Assembly (NCBI GenBank): GCA_963678675.1
Contig: OY783194.1
Location: 29,118,278-29,182,277 of the forward strand
Source of the DNA: Xiphydria camelus
Lineage: Eukaryota; Arthropoda; Insecta; Hymenoptera; Xiphydriidae
Direction of reading: 5' to 3'
DNA: 64,000 nucleotides
Shown here piece after piece: positions 1 to 11,611 of this stretch (position 1 is its first letter; the number at the start of each line of letters is the position of its first letter). The notes below the pieces were generated by a model. The model searched no databases, had not been told where the DNA came from, and saw only the letters and a list, made by a program, of their open reading frames with translations. The position numbers and the translations under genes were made by a program.

Positions 1-167
1 TCCGACTGAAATACTCGATAATCGAATGGATTCACGCGGAAAGGCTGAATAAGGAAGTTACCTACAGTAGGACATCTATTATTTCGCCAAACATGGGAGG
101 ATACGTGTATGTTTTTTATCCGATTTATTAGAGCATAAGATGGAACTGTATACAAGTGTACGCCTAC

Positions 168-407
168 AAGCGGAAAAGTTCCATACATTTTATATATAAT
201 CCATGTGCAGTTTTGGTCATATGTGGATTATATATGATTATTATATTAATCACATATAAGTACTGTATGCAGACTTTTTAATGTTAGTGTAATCCATATA
301 TAGCCTTTATATGGTTAATAGAGAAATCATATATAATCAATATATGTATGACTAAAATCACACATGTGGAATATATAGAAAATATATAAACTTCTCCGCC
401 TTTGATA
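168..407. repeat. Foldback MITE-like element (GGCGGA-AAGTT termini), full copy
   Basis: The left end (AAGCGGAAAAGTTCCATAC) and the reverse complement of the right end (AAGGCGGAGAAGTTTATAT) match. The similarity continues inward through ATATAATCCATGTGCAGTTTTGGTCATA versus its inverted counterpart. The AT-rich interior has no coding capacity. A half copy is at 5,062-5,150. Confidence 0.6.
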
Positions 408-1614
408 TCCATACCAACTCCTGCCCCCCACTGAGAGGAATCGGATTAGTGGCAAGAAAGTAGGGAGTGGCGAAATAATAAAGGTTCACTGTCCATACTT
501 ATATAGAGAACAGGATCAAAGAATTCATAAGGTCGACGTGCTTTTTAAATTCCGTAAATATTAAATGAATTTAATTTCTCTCGCGAAGGAAAATACTCTT
601 TCCCCTTAAATCAAAAGCTCGGCTCGAATGCTCGATAAATTGCAATTTCGATGCAAATCGCACTACCATCGATTACCAGTTTTATTAGTTATACGTATAG
701 GCGCTCGAAATGCGGGCGATTTATCTACTCTTTCCAGGAAGTTGCTTTTCCGCGTCCCACTCGATTGCTCGATAACCGATGGGATTGACGCGAAAAGGGC
801 GGAAAAGGGTCGAGGCAGAAGTCGAGAAGAAGAACCCGCCAATGTTGCTCGTTCTCTGAAAAGACTAGGTATATATAAAATACTATCGCAGTTGCATTTG
901 CCACAATTTGTGATAGCTATTTTATCGTAAGCATTTTTTCGCTTTTTCTCGAAAGAGGAGAAAATGTCTTCTCTTAAGTGAGAAAATCAAGTATTATTAG
1001 TGTTCCAAAGTTTTTTATAGAATTAGTTTGCACGAATATTCGAGGAGCGAGCAATTCAAGCTCATCTTGCGCGAAGAGTTGTTTTTTTCCGCATCTCCGG
1101 CGTGCTATAACAAGAGGAATTGACGCGGAAAAGACAGAAAGGGAAATAATGGGAGTCGGGGAGTGAGAACTTGCAAGCTCCGAGATCGCTCGTTGTATTC
1201 TGTCACTTCGAAATGAATCCAATTCTCGTGTCGGAAGGGAGGAAAATATTTGTCTCGTAAATTACAAGCTTCACACTCGATTGTAACGGAACCTCGATTA
1301 ATCGCAGGCGATTAAGTATTATATTGAGACAGATTGTTCGCGCGTTCGACGCTAATAAAATTTATTTCAACAAATGATATTTCTTCTTATCCCGCGTAAA
1401 AAAAAAGTATGGCTAAAGTATGGCGAAAATCTGGGAAAAGTTGAACCAAAAAAGTATGACTACGAATCGTATCCCAGACTTTCAACCGGTAAACGATGCG
1501 CTCTTCAATTAGAGTTCAGTTGTTTTGTACGAGGTTATACTGTAATCGATGTCTGTTCTTGTCAGTTGTTATTATTTCAATTTATTATTTTATTAAACTC
1601 TTTAATTATTACAC

Positions 1615-1832
1615 ATCGTCGGCGAAAATCGCAAAATGTTTAACTCCATATAGGAAAATTTTTCAGGAGGCAGTAAAAACAGTTATTATGCCAAGAGCTC
1701 GCTCCGAGTTACACACTATTCTATATAGCAAATAATAGCGATTTTAGAGTTCCTGCCATAAAAACTGTTTTTACTGCCTGCTGAAAGATGTTCCTATATG
1801 GAGTTACACATTTTGCGATTTTCGCCGACGAT
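1615..1832. repeat. Foldback element with ~76-bp inverted repeats
   Basis: 1,615-1,690 (starting ATCGTCGGCGAAAATCGC) is an almost exact inverted copy of 1,757-1,832 (ending GCGATTTTCGCCGACGAT). A spacer of about 66 bases lies between. The only visible differences are a few substitutions, so it is probably a recent non-autonomous foldback element. If transcribed within the presumed smooth intron it would form a long hairpin. Confidence 0.75.
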
Positions 1833-2900
1833 ATGTATTTGTACATATATGCACAATTCATTCATATCTGAATAATTGATTATTACGATACTTGTTAGTA
1901 ATTTTCTCAATTTAATTATCAAATGCATAATAATATTCTTTTGCGATAACTATCCAGTAAACATCACTTGGTTAATCCTGCTGTTCTCATTATTTACCCC
2001 GTTTTTTATATCTCTCGCGCCAGACACGGATAATCGAGGCTCCTCACCACGTAGATGCCCTAGAAATTGCAGTCTCGGTGTAATTCATCACCGCGTCGAT
2101 TACCCAGCCTTATCGGTGACTCGGCGTCTCCGTAGAATTCTTTAACGCTGCGCTCGAAACACACCGAGCAATTTATAAACTCCTCCTCGGAGACTCGACT
2201 TTCCGCCCCGGCTCGATTGCTCGATAACAAAAAGGATTGACGCGCGAAGAGGGTAGAAAGTGGGAAATGCGAAGGACGGAGGAAGGAGAGAAAGAGAGGA
2301 CCTGCAAGCTCGACCGGTTCTCCAAGCTCCCCGCGCTATAACCGACGGTAACGGCGGAGCACGGTAGGGGGTGTTCTATATCGCAGTTACGTAGCCTATA
2401 GCTTATGGGGTGCGCGGTGGTAGTCTGCGTGGCGACGTTGGTGGTCGATACAGCGCACGAGACTTCGTCGCCGCGCGTCCATGTTCGCTTTGGCCCCCCA
2501 CGGAACGGGATATTTCTTTTTTTTTTCCCCTCGAGGGAAAACGACCCTCTGCGGCTATTTTCACGAAATCGCTCGTCAGATCGCTCGGCGCGCACGCGAG
2601 CACGTGTGTAATTACGCCCGTAATTGTTTCGACACCGTCGGCGCGCGTTCGTTCCAGCAAACACCTGCACGATTTGCCGACATGACATACACGGAATACG
2701 AGAGTCGTTTTCGCACGTCTTCGAAACTGCATATTACGTACCTACTTTTCCCGAGTGACTTTAAATCGTTGCGATGAATATCAAAAGGGGATCGAGCGAG
2801 GGGCAGAGATTCGAATCGTGGCGGGAGTGGAGGTGGGAGGACATCTCCTAGAGTATATCTATCTACTCTAGGATAGAGCGAGGCTAAACGTAGGATAATA

Positions 2901-3113
2901 GTGGGATAAACGCTGCAGTCAAACTGCAGGAGGTTGAAGAGCGATATCTCGGAAACAATCGGAGATATCGAAGGGAAGTTTAAACAAAAATTGTTTGTCT
3001 ATGTTTATGCTATAAAAAAGCTTCTTTTCATTTTTTATATATCTCTACTGGTATTTCGAGATAATCGCCTTTCAAAGTTAAACAGAAATTCTGGGCGTTT
3101 AATTCACTTTTAC
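2901..3113 (+). repeat. Dispersed repeat family B, copy 1 (GTGGGATAAACGC ends)
   Basis: Starts GTGGGATAAACGC and ends GGGCGTTTAATTCAC, which is the imperfect inverted terminus. The interior carries the family signature CTATAAAAAAGCT followed by TTTCGAGATAATCGC and CAAAGTTAAACAG. The same order of motifs recurs at 22,140-22,345, 24,854-25,070 and 31,744-31,953. Confidence 0.65.
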
Positions 3114-5061
3114 CCTGTAATATTCGTCGAAAGAGAATCATTTCTAAGAGACGCAACGAAAAACGGATTCGCACGACGGAATCTCGCGAGCTGGCGCAGC
3201 CCGATTAGCGAAATTGTCCCGGAAAAGCTTCGCTGAATCGGATCAGCGATTTACGATTGCACGGGGGAATTTGCGATAAGCGGGTTACACAATCTTTTCA
3301 CGCGTTTCGTTCCAACCGATCGGACGTTTCTTACAATCATCATCATCGCTTTTCAACGAGAAAACGAAAGCCTCTCTCTTGCTGTATATGTATACGAGTA
3401 TATATGTGTTTACATGAAAGGGACGAAGGAGCGACGGTGGCGTTTCTTTCTTTCGTTCGTTCTTTTTTTAGGAATACCCCGTTTCGATTGGTCGGGAGAG
3501 AACTCACCACGGTAATGCTATTAACGTTATCTGAGCGCAAAGAATCAGTATGGATGAAAAAGAAAACGAATAGCAATCCAACTAAAACAAGAAGGAATTG
3601 ATCGGATCGACTAATTGCGGCGTGAACGGAATATTTAGTTACCTCAACTGTAACTCAATTGACGAGACGAAGGATTGTTTGCTCCGAATAAGCACTTCCT
3701 GCTTCGTCTACGTAAACAGTTGAAGTCATTAAATATTTTCTCAGCGTCGCGTGACTTTCCATCCGGCTGATTATATAGAATTACTCGGGTAGAGTAAACT
3801 AAAAGTGTACATTTAAAACATTCGGAGATGGAAAGAACTTTAGTGAGTTGCAGATGAAAATTAGCAGGTAATCTCCCCAGCGGAGGCTGTGAAAATTAAC
3901 AGCGCGAGACGGATAACGAGGGTCGAAACCGTAACGAGCACTTGCTCTAGCACTGAAAGTGCGAAAATTTCCGTAAATAAGGTTTTAATGATGTCAAATG
4001 AAATCTTTTTACTCGCTTTATAGTGTCGGTTGTACGTTTGAGAAAGAGTACGTTGCTCCGGTTCGAAGACTCATGTACATTACACTTTATATTGTATAAT
4101 TGGACGTACATAATATATTTATTTCTATCGGCTGATTATATACTGGAGTACCTACTCCTTAACTTAGAGAATTATAAGCAATAAGCTGTTGACCCGAACG
4201 ACCATTGTTCTATCATGATCTGAAATCATCATCGTGAAAATTATCTCCTTATATTTTTTCATGCGCGTCTTGATATACTGGAAAATTTAAAAGTAGCCGT
4301 AAAAAAGAGGGCCGAAATAAAATATCGCGTTTGATCAGAGATTATAAAAAGTCCCCGAGGAATCTCTCTTGGCTATAAAAAAGGGTAATAAACTTGCCCC
4401 CTGATATCTTTTAACGAAATGTACACCGCCGTTTTCCCGCTTTTATCCCAAATTATCACGCTGAAAATTATTTTCCTCGTTTTTTATACGTGTCGTGATA
4501 TATACCTATTGAAAGTATAAAAAGTTGATTAAAGAAAGATGAGAATAAAATATATTTGATAAGAAATTATAAGGATAGGTTTGACCACTTGAAAGATAAT
4601 ATTCTTTGGTGGGATTTTTTACGAACATTACCCTAAAATGTCTTTATGTAAATTATCTCCCGTAAAAAAATCAGTGAATACAATTTTGTCAAAACGTGCC
4701 AAAAATATTTCCCTTCGCAATATCTTACCTCGACAACGCGAAATCGAATTCAGGCTTCTCCCTATTCCTCTTTATTCCCCTATTTTTTAAGTTTCCTCTT
4801 TTTAACTTTAAAACTCACAATTCTCCCCATTTTTCCATATAAGTCGATATTTTTCCACTAAAACCACCTATTATTCAGCTTCTTAATTGAGTTTGTCTTT
4901 TCATCGTTTCGGATTAAATGAAAAGGATAAAAATGGTCACTTTTTTTTAGCTAAAACGGTATTAGAACTCCTACTTTATCTGCTTGCATTAGTAATTTAT
5001 TTAAGATATAATAATCTGGTTGAATTAATGTTTCTTACCGTAAACTAAATTTGACCACTTG

Positions 5062-5150
5062 TCAAATTTAGTTCATATATAATTCATATACGACCAATTC
5101 TACATATGGATCGTATATACAAAATATATAGATCTTTTCCGCCTGGGCCG
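5062..5150. repeat. Half copy of the 168-407 foldback element
   Basis: The segment with ATATATAGATCTTTTCCGCC at its right end matches the terminal arm of the 168-407 element (ATATATAAACTTCTCCGCC). The opposite arm is missing or too diverged to see. It lies in the presumed smooth intron, about 350 bases before the first recognised exon. Confidence 0.4.
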
Positions 5151-5497
5151 TTTTCTTAAATTAGATTGTGATGTTCAGATTTAAGTTGCATAACGTAACA
5201 TAAATTTTCGAGTTACAAAAACATCCTTCATTCGTTTAATAAGTATCGATATTTCGTTGTACATCTTAAAAATGGTTATTTTTTTTTACTACTGCACATT
5301 TCTAACTTCTGGAAGGATCTTTATTTAATCAAAATTGTCCAACTTTTTTGTTAAAATTTTCCTTATTTCCCCTAAAGTGAAATAAATAGGGACTGTGAAA
5401 CCTGCGAATCGCATTGGGTCACCGAGGACCTTGAATCCGTCTCTTTCCTGCTAATCGATGACACGCCGATTATAACGCGGTATCTCGACTGTTGCAG

Positions 5498-5590
5498 GCT
5501 CGGGGACGCACAAAAATGACGCAACAGGAAACGGCCGACCCGCTCCTCTCCTGGCAGAGCCCAGATACGGCGCTGCACCACAGCCCTATG
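5498..5590 (+). CDS. sm: smooth exon, linker before RRM3
   Basis: Follows acceptor CTGTTGCAG and ends at donor G|GTGAGT. Reading with two leading bases gives a Gly/Pro/Ala-rich peptide containing PAPLLAEPRYGAAPQPYG. This resembles the linker between RRM2 and RRM3 in hnRNP L proteins and joins in frame to the next exon through a split Gly codon. The frame that starts with ATG at 5,515 does not fit the next exon's phase and was not used. Confidence 0.8.
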
Positions 5591-8500
5591 GTGAGTAATG
5601 TAATAAAAATAAGATAGAGCCTCTCTCGCAAACCGACGAATCCGTAATGTCGTAAAAGCCTGCCACTTTATCCCCTCTTAAGAAACGAGGGAAGAACATC
5701 CTCCGCGACTAAAAAAAACATACGTCGCGGCTGTTAAGCGACCTCTTATTGCACGTCGATTTGAGAGAGGCATCACTTTATGGCTGAGCGCGTTTCGAGG
5801 GGTTTTACTGTGCGTGATATATTTTATTTTATATAACGATACAAGTACAAAGGAGATTTGCCATCCTATGCTTATTACGTATGTAAAGTAAGAGGGGAAG
5901 TTTCTGGCAAGGAACAGCTTACAGGATGCAACACTTTGGCGAACGTAGTGACGGAGGTCGACATGATTTGAAAGTTCAATCTGAGCGTGTCTTACAGCTT
6001 TTAATGGTTTACAAATTATTTAGAAATTTCAATCAAAACGGGGACAAGACTGGGTCGCGTTTTTATCGCATTTGCGAAAATAACATCTATCATTGTTTTG
6101 TACTATTTTTTCCCTCAATATCATTTTAAGCGAAATTCTTCGCTTTGGAGTTAAAGGATATTTAAATCTAGCATCAAGCAAAGTGCTCTACAATAGTCAA
6201 ACTTCGGTCAATCGGGGTTTTCGCCGGAAAAAAAGGACCTATATAAATATCTCTCAAGGGACGCGCTTTGCTTCAGGTTCCACCCCACAAGTGACGTTCC
6301 CACCAGGCGCTGGGCACGACCGCTACGAGGAAAGCTTCAATGGACCCACTACATACGCGGAACCGTACGTGGAACGATACGGACTCAAAAACGATTTCGG
6401 TGGCCGAGAACCGTTACACCCTACACCACCTCGGCCGGGTTACGTTCCAACCCTGGGCCAAACCCCGCCGTCGAGTACACAAGGTTCGGTCATGATGGTC
6501 TACGGGTTGCAGCCGGACAAAGTCAACACCGACAAGCTGTTTAATTTGTTTTGCCTCTATGGAAACGTAACGAAGGTATTTACTCTTAGCGTCGGATGCG
6601 CGCTATTTGCGTAGCTCGTTAATTCCGGTTGAAAATCTCTCCTCCGTCGTTACACTGTCCTAATTTCTCGTTACTCGGAGAGAAAGATAATTAACGCTAG
6701 AACACGCATATATTTACTTCAGTGGCTACTACCTCGTCGGGCAGAAATTTCTCGCTGCATTTTATAACTCCGCTGTAATTGTAATTTAGATTCGCGAAGA
6801 TTTCTTTTACTCGGTGCGTGGTAAAAATTCAGTCAGATATTTTTTCTGAATACAAGTTTTCAGTCGACTGGTTCGTAGGTGATCGCGTTTACTTGGTATA
6901 TATTCTTATTTGGTACATGAATGTCTTCTTTTATGAAGGGATGTATTTATATGTTTTACTATTATCATTATCCCCTACACTCTGCTGCAATTTATATCAC
7001 GGTGCGGAGAGGGTGAAGAATGTAAACTACGCTGACTTTTATGACACAAACTACGCGGTACGCGAAATGTATTTCTTTTATTACGGCACGCTGGAGCTCG
7101 GCAGAAACGAGTTCACGGGTAGCTTACAAATAAAAGCCTTTAGTCGGATTATCCAAATGCCACCCTTCCCGGAGAGCAATCCACTTAGCATTCTACGACA
7201 CAAGGGCGTTCGGAATATTTTTTTCTCCATCATCAGCGTCACGTTTCGGTCGTGTCGGCCGTTTCCCCTCGCATAATACGTGAAATATTTGAAAATTCGC
7301 CATTCGGGTCGCAGGTTAAATTCCTGAAGACGAAGGAGGGTTGCGCCATGATCCAAATGGGCGACAACATCGCGGTCGAAAGGTGTTTGCAGAACTTGAA
7401 TAACGTTACGATTGGCACGGAAGGCAAGCTCCAGCTCAGCTTCTCGAAGCAGGCATTCCTGTCGGACGTCACCAATCCCTACATTCTACCCGACAAGACG
7501 GCCAGCTTCAAAGACTTCACGGGCAGCAAGAACAACAGGTGACGTATGGCAGTCGTCAACGCGTTTGAACGCTCTTTTTGACGTCCGCGTTCAGAATTAT
7601 ACTTTCGTTTCGTCGGGGAAAAGGAAATGTAAATTTATCACACTAAAGCGTGTCGAGATGCTAGGAGTTTTTTAACTCGCGATAAGAAAAATAAATCATT
7701 AATTCTTACGAGAATACATCAATCATCATCATTTTTCTCATCTTCGCGAATCGAAGATATGAACTTCGAAACAATCGGGGGGTGGAAAAATCTTAAGAGT
7801 TTACATCCTAAAAATATCGAGTTTTGAATTTTTGTAAATAATATTTTAGTAGTATATGAAATATAATAATAAGAAATTATCTTATATAATATTCCGAAAC
7901 CGTTTCACTATTTCATACGTTGAAATATCTAAGAACTTTATAATATAAGAGTTTTCTTTTCGTAGTTTCCGTATTTGAGTTTCAATGAGAAACATCGTCG
8001 AGTGTTTACTTAATACGAAGTATGAGTCATCTCGTATACATTTTCAATTTAATTACTCGCAGATGTAATACTTTTTTATTCGAAAGTCCAAAGTTCAAAT
8101 GACGCAATCGCACGTTTTTTCAACGGATCCTGTCGAACGTATCAATCACCGCATACAAAATGACATTTCTCTTACTCCACCGACGCGTATCTCGCGCATG
8201 CGACATCACAGCATCGTACAACTAGTCGTTCCGCTCGATAATTAACACGTTTTCTTTTCTCGTCTCGCCCAAAGGTTCCTGAACCCGGCGATGGCCAACA
8301 AGAACAGGATACAACCACCATCCAAGATCGTCCACTTCTTCAACACTCCGCCCGACCTAACCGAAGAGACGGTCAACCGCGTCTTTATCGAGCGCGGCAT
8401 CGAGGCACCCACGACAGTCAAGTTGTTCCCCCTCAAGTCGGAACGTTCCTCCTCCGGCCTTATCGAGTTCAGTAGCGTCGGTGTCGCGGTGGCCGCCATC

Positions 8501-9530
8501 ATGGAGTGCAATCACACCGCCCTCGAGAACAGCAGTAAGTAGCTAAGAAGAAAACGTATCATGTATTCTTATAAATTCTCATAGAAAACTTGTAAAATCC
8601 CCATAGAGTTCCCATGGGAATTTGATGTGCTTCGGACACAGCAATTCCGGATACTCTCTCATAAGAATCTGAGAGAAATGAATGGGAATGTATTGGACTC
8701 TATGTGTATCGTTTGAAGCAAATACAATCTCGTAAGGCTCTATTAGTAATTACAAATAGAACGGCGTGTACAGGTTTTTATTATCTTTATGGGATCCAAC
8801 TTGTTTTTCTATGGATACATAAATATAAAATTCAGTATATCCTTATTCATCATCTCAGATACACATAGAATCCAATGCATTCCTATTCGTCCTCCTCAGA
8901 CTTTTCTAATGGATATCTGAAATTGCTGTGTCTGAAGCACATGCGATTCCCATAGAAATTGTCTGTGAGAATCTATGGGATCTTTTTAATAAGGAACACG
9001 GAAGTACAGTCTGACCTCCCCCGATATCGCTCTCCCGAGACGTTTCCCGCCGGAGCTTTTGTATTTCGCCGATGCATTAAGTCATTTTCCGCGAGATTGA
9101 CGCTTTGGCAGCCGGAACCGCGCGCGCGCGGCAGGCGCAACACCGTCAAACGACTATTCGACTTATGTGGGCCCTTCTATCTCTAAAATAAACTAATTCC
9201 AGCTGTTCCACGAGTGCTCGGAATTATTGGAGTAAATAGAGCCTCTTGTTCGCCCCTCTCTTTGGCGACCGGCCCGAGAATGTTCCCCGGACGAGAATTC
9301 GTTTGCTTCCCGCCCCCACTCCGATTCCCGGCGCTCTCTCGATGCCGCTCTCCATCTCTTGTCTCTACACTCTTTCGTCTCGCTTTTCAGACGGAAAATT
9401 CCCCTACATCATGAAGTTGTGCTTCTCGTCCTCGCGCACCATACCGACCAGCTTCCCGCCGAGCAGCGGCAGCGTATCCAGCAATTCCGCCGGTAATGGC
9501 CACGTTAAAATGCAGCAGGACTCGGAATAG
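5498..9530 (+). CDS. sm: hnRNP L / smooth, 3' part of gene (five coding exons, RRM3-RRM4)
   Basis: Exons join(5498..5590, 6277..6575, 7315..7538, 8275..8534, 9391..9530); every junction is GT..AG and phase-compatible. The product is the C-terminal ~338 residues of an hnRNP L-family RNA-binding protein (Drosophila smooth), which binds CA-rich RNA and regulates splicing in the nucleus. Order: a Pro/Gly-rich linker; RRM3 with RNP2-like VMMVYGL and RNP1-like GCAMIQM; the conserved KDFTGSKNNRF linker; RRM4 with KIVHFFN and SSSGLIEF; a Ser-rich tail ending MQQDSE and a TAG stop. RRM1, RRM2 and the start codon are not in the window. The length and order of the two RRMs match hnRNP L. The paralogue hnRNP LL/PTB is less likely because RRM3 carries the hnRNP L-type NLFCLYGNV core. 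Confidence 0.93.
6277..6575 (+). CDS. sm: smooth exon, start of RRM3
   Basis: Acceptor GCTTCAG, donor AAG|GTATTT. Encodes STPQVTFPPGAGHD, a Tyr/Pro-rich stretch and then the first half of RRM3 (VMMVYGLQPDKVNTDKLFNL). The open frame runs upstream of the acceptor as well, but sequence there has no family resemblance. Confidence 0.92.
7315..7538 (+). CDS. sm: smooth exon, second half of RRM3
   Basis: Acceptor GGTCGCAG, donor CAG|GTGACG. Starts VKFLKTKEGCAMIQMGDNIA, the RNP1-containing half of RRM3, and ends with the KDFTGSKNN linker. Codon phase is 0 on entry and 2 on exit. Confidence 0.93.
8275..8534 (+). CDS. sm: smooth exon, RRM4
   Basis: Acceptor CGCCCAAAG, donor AGCA|GTAAGT. Encodes RFLNPAMANKNRIQPPSKIV, a strongly conserved hnRNP L segment, then most of RRM4 including KSERSSSGLIEF and the ECNHTALEN helix. 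Confidence 0.93.
8556..8992. repeat. Foldback MITE C, copy 1, inside the last smooth intron
   Basis: About 160-base inverted arms: GATGTGCTTCGGACACAGCAATT in the left arm is answered by AATTGCTGTGTCTGAAGCACAT in the right arm. Likewise TCTATGTGTATC is answered by GATACACATAGA. The ~430-base interior and arms recur in inverted orientation at 40,819-41,253. It lies between the RRM4 exon and the terminal exon and so is co-transcribed with smooth. Confidence 0.8.
9391..9530 (+). CDS. sm: smooth terminal coding exon
   Basis: Acceptor CTCGCTTTTCAG. The split Asn codon leads into GKFPYIMKLCFSSSRTIPTS, the last strand of RRM4, then a Ser/Gly/Asn-rich tail, ending in TAG at 9,528-9,530. This matches the C-terminus of hnRNP L proteins, where the RRM4 end is followed by only a short tail. 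Confidence 0.92.
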
Positions 9531-11529
9531 AACGGCGAGGTCCAGGGCCAGCGCCAGCGTCAGCGCCAGCGTGCCTCTCTCGCCCTGCACCCATTGTGTG
9601 CCCCGACGGGTACGGCCCTGCACCCAGCCGCAGCGATAACACTCTCCCCCGTTTTACCTCCCGTGCCTCCCCCGCTCCCGCCCGCGTGTCTTCTAATCGC
9701 AACCCCCACGATATATCCCACGGTCCCGCCACCCCCGCCCCCACCGCTACCGACCTTCTGGCCGTACTGAGGCCGCCTTCCCGCTTTCACTCGGGCGTCG
9801 CGCCGAGCGAGACTGAATTTTGAGCGGGCAACGCGGACCTCTCCGCGGGGAACCTCTGCGACGGGATGTGGCCCTCGCACCCTGGATTTCGCCCCAGAGA
9901 GTCGCTTTCTCTTGGTTCCGAAGGATAGCACAGCCAGCGCTGCCGCCGAAGACGGTTTTCGCGAGTGGTGAGCACAAGTGGAACTGGAAGAGACATAGGG
10001 CCGCACGCGGAAGGAATCCTGAGGCAAGGACTCGCGCCCTTCCACCGCCACTCTCATCGTTGATCGTCACGCGCCCGTCATCGCTCGTCGCGAGATTTTC
10101 CGTCGTGCGCGCGTACAACGCGCGCCCCGGGAATGAAACTTCCTTGGCACGAGCGATTCATACGCAGCGACGCGGTTAGGTACACCCGTTCGAAGGATGT
10201 GCGCAAGAAGAAGAGGACTACGATAACACGGTCAGTCATTCGTGCAAATACACATATCAGGAGAAGTTTGAAAGACTGGAGTACCGTCTACCGCTTTCGT
10301 TCGGACGGCCGCCGCGCGGAGAACTGGCGGGTAACGAAAGCGATAAACGAGGAAGGGAGAGAAGCGCGCCGAGTGTCCGCAGTTTGACGATGATTCGCGT
10401 CTGATTCCACGAACGGGAGATGCGAGGTAATGACGATCAGTCGCGCGCGCGTCATTGGATATTCGCTCGTTTGCCGCACGCGCTTTCATCCCTTTCGACC
10501 GCTCCGAACGGACGACGCACGAAACGGGGCGATCGGCCGTAAGCTCCTCCGTTCGATCCCCGCAGAATCCCCTCCGAGTGCCATGATCCTCTTTCGCGTA
10601 AACGGCGGAGCGATCGACGCGACGTAAAGTTGAGGGGGGATTTCATTCTCCGCGGTGCGGTCAAGCTGTCGCGAGACTGTCCGGTGAGACGAGAGAACGA
10701 CGCGCGATGGGCTTGGATTCTCGACGGACGGTCGCCGATCCGTAGGACGGCGACAGAGCTTACGACGATCGCCGCGCTATTCGGTCAAAGAATATATCGG
10801 AATATCGACCACCCCTCGCTTTTCTCCAGAAAAAAAAAACATCTAATCCCAGGCTGTAGTGTTCAGGTTGCGACGACTCAGTGTGCACGCGACTTCCTCG
10901 CTCACGAGAGGCGAGCGTAGGCCGCGCGAATTCGTTTGATCGGATCGAGTACTGCGAATTGAATTTTATATATTGAAAAAAAAAAGAAACAATGACGTTC
11001 GACGACTCAATATATTAGTGTCCCTCGGCAATATTTTGTCGGGCCGAGGGACGTTTTTATAAGAAAGGTTTTAGATCTCTCTCTCCGAGAAGAAATTTCG
11101 AAGCGAACCAAATGACTACTAATTAAAGTAAATAGACTCGACTCGGCCATACGTAACGTTAGGATAAGGAGCGGGTAACTTCGGCCCCTCCGCCATCGGC
11201 GCGCGAGAGAACATTATCCGCCGTTTTGTCCATTGATCGCGGGGAGGACCCGACAGATGAACGATGCGTAACTTAAGTAAGGAGAAAAATGTATATTCGA
11301 GGCAATATTTGTTACAATACAACTAGAAGGTAAGTTGTACGCGACGTCTTAAAGAGAGCGACTTGCGAGGATTCGATGCGACGCCGATTGCCGGGAGCGA
11401 CGCCCTCGCGTCTCGCCGTAGTCGGCGTAGCTCCGTTACGGAGAGGTATTTTCGAGTGTAACGCGAGAGACGACGCTCGACGTGTTACGGGGGAGAGGGA
11501 GGGAATGAAGCTAAAAAGGTAAAGTAGTC

Positions 11530-11530
<1 letters not shown>

Positions 11531-11590
<60 letters not shown>

Positions 11591-11611
11591 GGAGAGAGAG
11601 AGAGAGAGAGG
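11531..11611. repeat. (AG)n microsatellite
   Basis: About 80 bases of almost pure AG dinucleotide with two GGA interruptions near the right end. The long Leu/Ser open frame on the minus strand over it is produced by the repeat. Confidence 0.95.

Larger units (their letters stand above)
12..2270 (+). repeat. Four dispersed copies of a CTCGATAAC...GGATTGACGCG motif
   Basis: A degenerate block of about 40 bases recurs in the same orientation near 12-52, 770-815, 1,098-1,145 and 2,215-2,265. The core reads CTCGATAAC, then a few variable bases, GGATTGACGCG, then an A/G-rich run. The second and fourth copies share a longer context: GCGCTCGAAA about 90 bases upstream and CGATTGCTCGATAAC across the core. 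There are no coding features and I do not recognise the family. Confidence 0.45.
1..5497. other. Non-coding stretch, probably intron of smooth
   Basis: I found no exon I could support here. The first recognised coding exon to the right (5,498) starts in mid-codon after a good acceptor and encodes sequence that precedes RRM3 of hnRNP L. RRM1 and RRM2 must therefore lie further upstream, so this stretch is most simply intron. It holds foldback repeats (168-407, 1,615-1,832), one copy of a dispersed repeat (2,901-3,113), a half copy of the first foldback (5,062-5,150) and a recurring short motif (12-2,270), described separately. 3,250-5,050 is AT-rich with nothing recognisable. Small unrecognised exons cannot be excluded. 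Confidence 0.5.

Noticed and set aside
6818..7276. 152-codon plus-strand frame
   Set aside because: It lies in the smooth intron between 6,575 and 7,315; flanking exons join in phase without it and the peptide resembles nothing.
9560..10179. Overlapping open frames on both strands (up to 165 codons)
   Set aside because: GC-rich sequence lowers stop frequency; no domain, no splice context, and it follows the smooth stop codon.
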